A DNA stretch of 64,000 nucleotides from contig AP025573.1 in the NCBI GenBank assembly GCA_022845895.1, forward strand, positions 4,002,501 through 4,066,500. The letters run 5' to 3'. The stretch's first letter is position 1, and the number at the start of each line of letters is the position of its first letter. A program made the position numbers and the translations under genes. The notes under the pieces are model-generated. The model saw only the letters and a list, made by a program, of their open reading frames with translations. It made no database searches and was not told the DNA's origin. Shown in pieces: positions 59,242 through 64,000 of the stretch. This DNA comes from Lachnospiraceae bacterium. Lineage in GTDB: Bacteria; Bacillota; Clostridia; Lachnospirales; Lachnospiraceae.

Positions 59242-60399
59242 ATGAACTACCAATTAGAACTCAAACAGCTCGTCGATTATCCTCGATGCAGGATATACCG
59301 AGAATTCATACACTCCCTTATAAAAGATAAGAACATCCGGACGTCTGGAGGTTCTTATCTTTTTTATTACCTGATTCTTTGTTCTTATGCAAATTACCGA
59401 AGATCCTATCGTAGAATCGAGGGAATCACTTATACCGTCGAGGCCGGCGAATGGATATGTTCTGTCAAAGATCTTCAGAATGAATTCCGGTTCCGCTTCC
59501 AGCATCAGGTACTTTCTCTCCTGAATTATTTTGAAGAACAGCATTATATTTCCTATTCCCTCTTAGGAAAAAGCAAGCTGGTAAAATTCACTGTCTTGGA
59601 TTGGAAATCTGAAAACACCGTCCTCAGCTACAGTTATCCCTGCAAAAAGGATACGGGATTTTTCTTCTTCCCGGTAAAAAAGGTCCATGAGCTTATCAGC
59701 ATGGGGAAAAGTTCGGAGATGGATGTTTTGCTTGATTTGTGGATTCACACGGTTTATAACGACACTCATGTTCAAGGTTCCGAGGTTGGCCCTGTGGTCT
59801 ATATCCGAAACCACACCGGCAGCCCGCTGACCAGCTATAGTGAACTGGCGGAACGGTGGGGCCGCTCCAAAGCGACTACCTGCCGGATTATCAAAAAGCT
59901 GGAGGGGTTGGATTATATATCCGTCATTTCCTTTTCAGGCTCTCATGGCAGCGTAATTTATCTGAAGAATTACCTGTCAACTATGTTCTCCCTCTCAGAC
60001 GTTTTAATCGACAAAGAGGAAGTTGCTCTTTCGCTTAGTTTAACCGTACAAGTTCCTGATGATGCTGAGACTGCCCCTGAACCGGAAATCTCTGAACAGA
60101 TTGTTGTTTCAGATCCGATAGACGGCGTTCCAAAAACACACATAAATTTCATTATCGAAAAAGTGGCAAATTTATTGGAAACACAGGCTCTCCCGTGCTG
60201 TCGGTGCCGGAAGGCAAAATACCAATTATCTAAATTATCAGACTGCAGAGGACTATATAGATTCCAGATTATCTGTCCCTTTGGAGATAGGACGTATCAG
60301 TTTGAGTTACGGATACGCACGAATGAACCGCACACACCGCCGGCGTTATTCAGGCAGACACAAACCATCGAATTAAAAGGAGGAAACAGCCATGTCTAA
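59242..60399 (+). CDS. Element-borne winged-helix protein, function unknown
   Basis: A 385-residue protein, the first gene of the integrated element. The N-terminal part (YRRIEGITYTVEAGEWICSV, VKDLQNEFRFRFQHQVLSLL) and the middle (SYSELAERWGRSKATTCRII) each look like helix-turn-helix folds, in the manner of replication-initiation or regulatory proteins of mobile elements. A C-terminal cysteine cluster (LPCCRCRKAKYQL) may bind zinc. AGGAGG is 9 bases before the ATG. I know similar proteins in Clostridial conjugative elements but no proven function. Confidence 0.7.
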   Translation: MNYQLELKQLVDYPRCRIYREFIHSLIKDKNIRTSGGSYLFYYLILCSYANYRRSYRRIEGITYTVEAGEWICSVKDLQNEFRFRFQHQVLSLLNYFEEQHYISYSLLGKSKLVKFTVLDWKSENTVLSYSYPCKKDTGFFFFPVKKVHELISMGKSSEMDVLLDLWIHTVYNDTHVQGSEVGPVVYIRNHTGSPLTSYSELAERWGRSKATTCRIIKKLEGLDYISVISFSGSHGSVIYLKNYLSTMFSLSDVLIDKEEVALSLSLTVQVPDDAETAPEPEISEQIVVSDPIDGVPKTHINFIIEKVANLLETQALPCCRCRKAKYQLSKLSDCRGLYRFQIICPFGDRTYQFELRIRTNEPHTPPALFRQTQTIELKGGNSHV

Positions 60400-60922
60400 G
60401 TCACAGAGAAAACTTGAAATTCACGGTGAGGACCCACGGTTTCACGACACCTACCAGTTTTTAAAGCGTTACCGGGATGCCACCTACAGCCTGAAAGTCG
60501 TTGTTCATCAACTGGAAATCCAGTTCCAGATAAACTATGGAAATTCCATAGATGACTTTCTGGACAGTATCTATACGGCCGGAGCCGAACTGAATGGATC
60601 AGATATTGAGGAGCGGGCCAGGAGTATTGAGCGAAGCAACAAAATGCTGAAGCTTTTGGAATCCTCTGTGGATTTACTGCGGAACAACCACAAATATGGG
60701 GAACAATACTACTGGATTTTATATTATTCGTACCTGTCACCACAGGAACTGAAAAATACGGATGAAATCATTGAGAAGCTGGTTCCCCACATTGATAATA
60801 TCTCCTACCGAACCTTCTACCGCAAGCGCCACGCTGCTGTGGAAGCATTAAGCACGATTCTCTGGGGATTTACAGCCAAGGAAACCCTTGAGCTTTTAAA
60901 TAAATTTTTCCCGGAAGAATAA
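60392..60922 (+). CDS. Element-borne sigma-like or ArpU-type regulator candidate
   Basis: A 176-residue soluble helical protein. The end (LKNTDEIIEKLVPHIDNISY, RTFYRKRHAAVEALSTILWG) has the shape of a sigma region 4 helix-turn-helix, as in phage and element regulators of the ArpU/RinA class. The rest is coiled helices (ARSIERSNKMLKLLESSVDL). AGGAGG is 8 bases before the ATG and the start overlaps the previous gene by 8 bases. The assignment is tentative. It could control transfer genes downstream. Confidence 0.6.
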   Translation: MSKSQRKLEIHGEDPRFHDTYQFLKRYRDATYSLKVVVHQLEIQFQINYGNSIDDFLDSIYTAGAELNGSDIEERARSIERSNKMLKLLESSVDLLRNNHKYGEQYYWILYYSYLSPQELKNTDEIIEKLVPHIDNISYRTFYRKRHAAVEALSTILWGFTAKETLELLNKFFPEE

Positions 60923-61018
60923 ATGGCACAGGGTGTCAGAAAATTGGCACAAAAATGCGATTGTAAGGGAAATTTACCCATGCTACAATATTCATGCTTA
61001 TAGTTTTCGCTTTTTTTC

Positions 61019-61042
61019 AGCACCATTACCCGGTGCTTTTTT
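61019..61042 (+). terminator. Terminator in the 251-bp gap after the ArpU-like gene
   Basis: AGCACC pairs with GGTGCT around a 7-base loop, then six T. After it, TGTAAGTA (61101-61108) and TACTTACA (61129-61136) form an inverted repeat, and ACGTTTTTTGTA / ACGTATTTTGTA a direct repeat. These may be an operator for the next operon. Confidence 0.6.
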
Positions 61043-61173
61043 GTTGCCCAAAAACCCGCTGACATCCTGACATCTTCTGTACTTAATGCTATACGTTTTT
61101 TGTAAGTATAAAGGCTGCACGTATTTTGTACTTACAGCATTACGCACAAAATATGTTTTGAAAGGAGTCCACC

Positions 61174-61701
61174 ATGAAAACACGAGATAAAATATATAAC
61201 CACGGAGAAGCCGCTGCTATCTTGCGTATTATCTCAACCTACCATGTACTGACCTATGAACAGGTTCTTCGTTCTTTTACAAAGAAGGAGGATACAATAA
61301 ATACGCTACTCCGAAATCTGATAAAACGAGGGCGCATATTCTACGATGCAGCAACAAATCTGCTCTATGACCAGAAGGATGCCCTGCGTGAAGTGGATTA
61401 TGGAATGATTGCAGCCTACTGGGTGCTGTTAGATTTTAAGCCGGCATTGGTGTATCATACATCTGGGGAATACCCGGTAAAGATACATTTCTTTTCTCAG
61501 GATGAGGTTTACGAGATTATTTACATCCCTCCAGAACAGGAAACTCTCTTGGCTCATATCCTTTCACAGTTGAAAACCGATGCGAACCGTCTGGTGATTA
61601 TACAGTCAAAGGAGCAGGCTTTTAAAGTAAATATTGATCATGTCACAGCATTCTGCCTGGTGTCTTTGGATGGAACCGTCAGCTATTACAGGAAAGGATA
61701 A
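61174..61701 (+). CDS. DUF5697-like protein of conjugative elements
   Basis: A 175-residue protein with an N-terminal winged-helix-like part (ISTYHVLTYEQVLRSFTKKE, INTLLRNLIKRGRIFYDAAT) and a C-terminal alpha/beta domain (PVKIHFFSQDEVYEIIYIPP, NRLVIIQSKEQAFKVNIDHV). It matches DUF5697 as I recall it, a family found only in Clostridial mobile elements. AAAGGAG lies about 7 bases before the ATG. Role unknown; DNA-binding is inferred from the first domain. It is followed after 3 bases by the next gene. Confidence 0.7.
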   Translation: MKTRDKIYNHGEAAAILRIISTYHVLTYEQVLRSFTKKEDTINTLLRNLIKRGRIFYDAATNLLYDQKDALREVDYGMIAAYWVLLDFKPALVYHTSGEYPVKIHFFSQDEVYEIIYIPPEQETLLAHILSQLKTDANRLVIIQSKEQAFKVNIDHVTAFCLVSLDGTVSYYRKG

Positions 61702-61704
61702 AAA

Positions 61705-62367
61705 ATGGATCAAACACAATTATTACAGCGCATTATCGGAATTGAAGATAGTTTGGACAAACTAAAAAATTCTGTGTATGCAATGAAGACGACGGACCTG
61801 CAAAAATACCCCACGAACTATGAAGAACTCAGCACGGATGCGGCTTTAAGAGCCGAGCGCATTGCCTGCCAGCTCCGCAACCTGATATACGCAACCGGAT
61901 TCTGCAAAGCGAATTACATGAACAAAGCCGCCAAGGTTCACGGGATTCAGATTACAAGTGAGGAAAATATCCTGACAATCCGTCTCCCCGGACTGCTTCC
62001 CAAACGAAAAGCCCATGTGAATACGTCATTTATCAATGAACCGCTCCATTATGCACTGAAGGAATATCTGGAACACAATGCACTTCCCTTATTTGAAAAT
62101 TGTGTCGTATGCTTTATCCAGATTTACGATGAGCGGCTTCCGCTGCGGCGCATCCGGGATTATGACAATTTAGAATTCAAGCAAATTTTAGATACCATAT
62201 CCCCATTCGTTTTGCAGGATGACAACGGATTGTTCTGTGACTCCTATCACACAACAAAGCTGGAAAGCGCCGACTATACTTCTATCCACATTATGGATAA
62301 AGCCATGTTTCCGAAATGGCTGAAGCTGCAAAAAAACAGCTTATCAGACCTGTCGGAAATTTCCTGA
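61705..62367 (+). CDS. DUF6100-like protein of conjugative elements
   Basis: A 220-residue soluble protein. A coiled N-terminus (IGIEDSLDKLKNSVYAMKTT) leads to an alpha/beta domain with LTIRLPGLLPKRKAHVNTSF and FENCVVCFIQIYDERLPLRR, and IRDYDNLEFKQILDTISPFV. It resembles the DUF6100 family seen beside VirD4-type genes. AAAGGA is near the ATG. It sits in an operon with the DUF5697-like gene and is followed by a terminator. Function unknown. Confidence 0.7.
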   Translation: MDQTQLLQRIIGIEDSLDKLKNSVYAMKTTDLQKYPTNYEELSTDAALRAERIACQLRNLIYATGFCKANYMNKAAKVHGIQITSEENILTIRLPGLLPKRKAHVNTSFINEPLHYALKEYLEHNALPLFENCVVCFIQIYDERLPLRRIRDYDNLEFKQILDTISPFVLQDDNGLFCDSYHTTKLESADYTSIHIMDKAMFPKWLKLQKNSLSDLSEIS

Positions 62368-62404
62368 AATAATTATCCTCGTTGCCGACATAGGTAAATC
62401 ATCA

Positions 62405-62432
62405 CACGGAACCAGTAAATTCCGTGTTTTTT
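62405..62432 (+). terminator. Terminator between the DUF6100-like gene and the next gene
   Basis: CACGGAA (62405-62411) pairs with TTCCGTG (62420-62426) and TTTTTT follows. The next reading frame opens two bases later, so it must rely on readthrough or on an internal start. Confidence 0.75.
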
Positions 62433-62433
62433 A

Positions 62434-63594
62434 GTGCCTAATTTTCCACGATTCTACCCAAGTATGGAGTCTGATGGGTATTTTTTAAGGAGTGATGCCA
62501 CTATTCATACAGATACAACTCGTTATATCCTGCTGGAGATGATAGCGCTTTGTGGTGAATTTCCTGCAGAACAACTAAGCAGGGTGATTCCCGGTGCATA
62601 TGCAGAAAAAGTGATTACACAGCTCAAACAGGAAAAGTTGCTTCGTACTCATTACAAAGATAAATTACGGGGCTACCGGCTAACGAAAAGAGCAAAGGAA
62701 ATGTTGCTTGAGAACAATCCTGACCGCTTTGCTTTTTATCTGACCGGAAATACGGAAACCAACCAGATCCGTTCCGAGCCCACAAGGCGGATGCGGCTTT
62801 ATCAGAAAGCTGAGGCTTACATCACGTTTTTTCATGCTGGTGTACCGCTGTTTCCAGATGCGAAGCCAGCCTTGTTCCTGCCCGGAGGCAAAGCAAAAAC
62901 ACTGCAATTTCCTCTGTTTTACTCCAGCAGAGAATTAAAACAGCTCGGTACAAGCACAATAAAGATCAAAAATTCCCGGAGCGTAGGGATATTGCTGACC
63001 AAAACTACAATTTACGTCATGTATAACACGGGAACCTCTTTGTTGAAGTGGGAGTATCGGACAGAAATCCGGGTGAACGCCTTTCTGCAGCATTACTTTA
63101 ATGGGAATCTCTATCCACGTATCCCACAGATTCGGGCAATAATGCTTGGAAGGGATATGGATACAGCCATAAAGTTGATGACCAGTACCGGGGGATTCAA
63201 AAAGTCCTTGTTTTGTCTGGACACCTCTTATGAGCACTTTCACTATCTGCCCAACACCCCGGAAGGCGAAGTTTTATTAAAGCTTTTATGCCGCCCAAAA
63301 TTATTGGGCCAGCTAAATCAATTACTACTCTCTGACCTGATGCCTCCCAATGAGCATCTGGCCATCGAGCATGACGCTCTTACAGCATCCGGCGATGTTG
63401 TTTTGTTTGCCTATGATTTTGACATGCAGCGTATCAACCGATTCAATACGGCAGTACAGCTATTTGGACAGAAGGGAACCATCGTTGCTTTTGACTTTCA
63501 GGTTCCAACGCTAAAAAACTATCTGAATACAGAAATCCAATACTCCGTAATTGACTTCCAGAAGTTCAAAAGGGGGTTTTTTCATGAAACGTAA
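62434..63594 (+). CDS. Element-borne protein of unknown function
   Basis: A frame of 386 codons from GTG 62434. No start has a clear ribosome site; ATG 62464 (MESDGYFLRSDAT) is an alternative. The N-terminal part is winged-helix-like (TTRYILLEMIALCGEFPAEQ, VITQLKQEKLLRTHYKDKLR), so DNA binding is possible. The large C-terminal domain (about residues 150-386) has IKNSRSVGILLTKTTIYVMY, IPQIRAIMLGRDMDTAIKLM and VLFAYDFDMQRINRFNTAVQ. I do not recognise it. Its end overlaps the VirD4 gene by 11 bases, placing it in the transfer operon. Confidence 0.7.
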   Translation: MPNFPRFYPSMESDGYFLRSDATIHTDTTRYILLEMIALCGEFPAEQLSRVIPGAYAEKVITQLKQEKLLRTHYKDKLRGYRLTKRAKEMLLENNPDRFAFYLTGNTETNQIRSEPTRRMRLYQKAEAYITFFHAGVPLFPDAKPALFLPGGKAKTLQFPLFYSSRELKQLGTSTIKIKNSRSVGILLTKTTIYVMYNTGTSLLKWEYRTEIRVNAFLQHYFNGNLYPRIPQIRAIMLGRDMDTAIKLMTSTGGFKKSLFCLDTSYEHFHYLPNTPEGEVLLKLLCRPKLLGQLNQLLLSDLMPPNEHLAIEHDALTASGDVVLFAYDFDMQRINRFNTAVQLFGQKGTIVAFDFQVPTLKNYLNTEIQYSVIDFQKFKRGFFHET

Positions 63595-64000
63595 ATGGTG
63601 GAAGTGCATATTTGCGCTTCCCATCTGCCTGTGTACCGTCTATGCAGGCGGATATATCACACAGTTTATATATTATTACCGGGTCTGGACAGATGCAGGA
63701 AACTTTGCAGGAAACGGCTCTTTTCCGAAAACACCATCGCCCCGGCTTGAAGCCTGCCTGTCCGCCCTTACCCTATTCCCATATAACCTATATGGGATTT
63801 TTATTTGTCTGGCTGCCTTCTTGCTGCTGGTATTTTTATTTATGCGGATGGGATATGACCGTAATGGCGGTATGGCAGACAAGGAACGGAATCTGTCTTA
63901 TTCCAGCAAAGGCACCTACGGTACCGCCGGATTTATGACTCCGGCAGAAATGCATCAAGTCCTAAAACTGGTTGACAATGTAACGAAATACAAAGGACCC
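63584..64000 (+). CDS. VirD4/TraG-type conjugation coupling protein (partial, N-terminus only)
   Basis: The frame opens at ATG 63584 with AGGGGG 7 bases upstream and runs off the right edge after 139 codons. Two membrane helices (CIFALPICLCTVYAGGYITQ and YNLYGIFICLAAFLLLVFLF) frame a short outer loop; then GMADKERNLSYSSKGTYGTA and GFMTPAEM begin the cytosolic part. This N-terminus is typical of type IV coupling proteins that bring the relaxase-DNA complex to the transfer channel. The ATPase motifs lie beyond the window, so the call rests on the N-terminal pattern and the element context. Confidence 0.78.
   Translation, partial: MKRKWWKCIFALPICLCTVYAGGYITQFIYYYRVWTDAGNFAGNGSFPKTPSPRLEACLSALTLFPYNLYGIFICLAAFLLLVFLFMRMGYDRNGGMADKERNLSYSSKGTYGTAGFMTPAEMHQVLKLVDNVTKYKGP

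Overview
The window looks like a chromosome segment of an anaerobic, spore-forming gut Firmicute, most likely a Lachnospiraceae member of the Dorea / Clostridium scindens kind. Reasons seen in the sequence: moderate GC, strong AGGAGG ribosome sites, sporulation genes (bofA, cwlD, spoIID, spoIIQ-like, a dacF-type carboxypeptidase), anaerobic peroxide defence (PerR-like regulator plus two rubrerythrins), and small families typical of this group (TSCPD, DUF1858, DUF6382, DUF5702, DUF6147). The species assignment is inference.

Layout. 1-10.2 kb: mixed housekeeping, with a basic amino acid decarboxylase cut by the window edge, pgi, mtnN, a TSCPD protein, a DUF4367 anti-sigma-like protein and an ECF sigma factor separated by an orphan murG, a HIT protein, a soluble histidine kinase and a rhomboid protease. 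10.2-18.5 kb: a minus-strand Tad-type pilus operon (tadZ, tadA, tadB, tadC, Flp-like pilin, DUF5702, two TadE-like proteins, prepilin peptidase, DUF6382) behind a clear sigma-A promoter. 18.5-25.7 kb: bofA/yaaL, dCMP deaminase, upp, tsaC/sua5, cwlD, a GH18 protein, a candidate structured small RNA and mecA. 25.8-29.4 kb: DUF1858, a DnaA-box cluster, an NlpC/P60 hydrolase with WalR-like boxes, then perR and two rubrerythrins whose promoters share an operator-like motif. 29.4-41.7 kb: hemolysin III, GIY-YIG, spoIIQ-like/spoIID, glgP, ileS with an isoleucine T-box, dacF and signal peptidase I, dotted with a family of GGGACGG palindromes.

41.7-51.7 kb holds a roughly 10-kb surface-protein gene made of InlB-type (Listeria-Bacteroides) repeats, including about four near-identical tandem units of 1.02 kb. 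Its signal-peptide part and its body lie in different frames. 51.9-58.8 kb is a plus-strand cluster: degenerate GGDEF membrane protein, sigma factor, membrane anti-sigma candidate, transglutaminase-like lipoprotein, then a compact type IV pilus-like set (PilC, four small membrane or pseudopilin proteins, PilT).

At 58.9 kb the 3' part of a tRNA (probably Arg, CCT) marks the edge of an integrated conjugative element. The element continues to the right edge with small accessory genes and the start of a VirD4-type coupling protein.

The least explained items are the frame-split giant adhesin, the small pilus-like cluster with only a PilT-type ATPase, the structured RNA at 24.65-24.89 kb, the DnaA-box cluster at 26.3 kb, the palindrome family, and two sporulation genes whose ribosome sites sit inside terminator-like hairpins.
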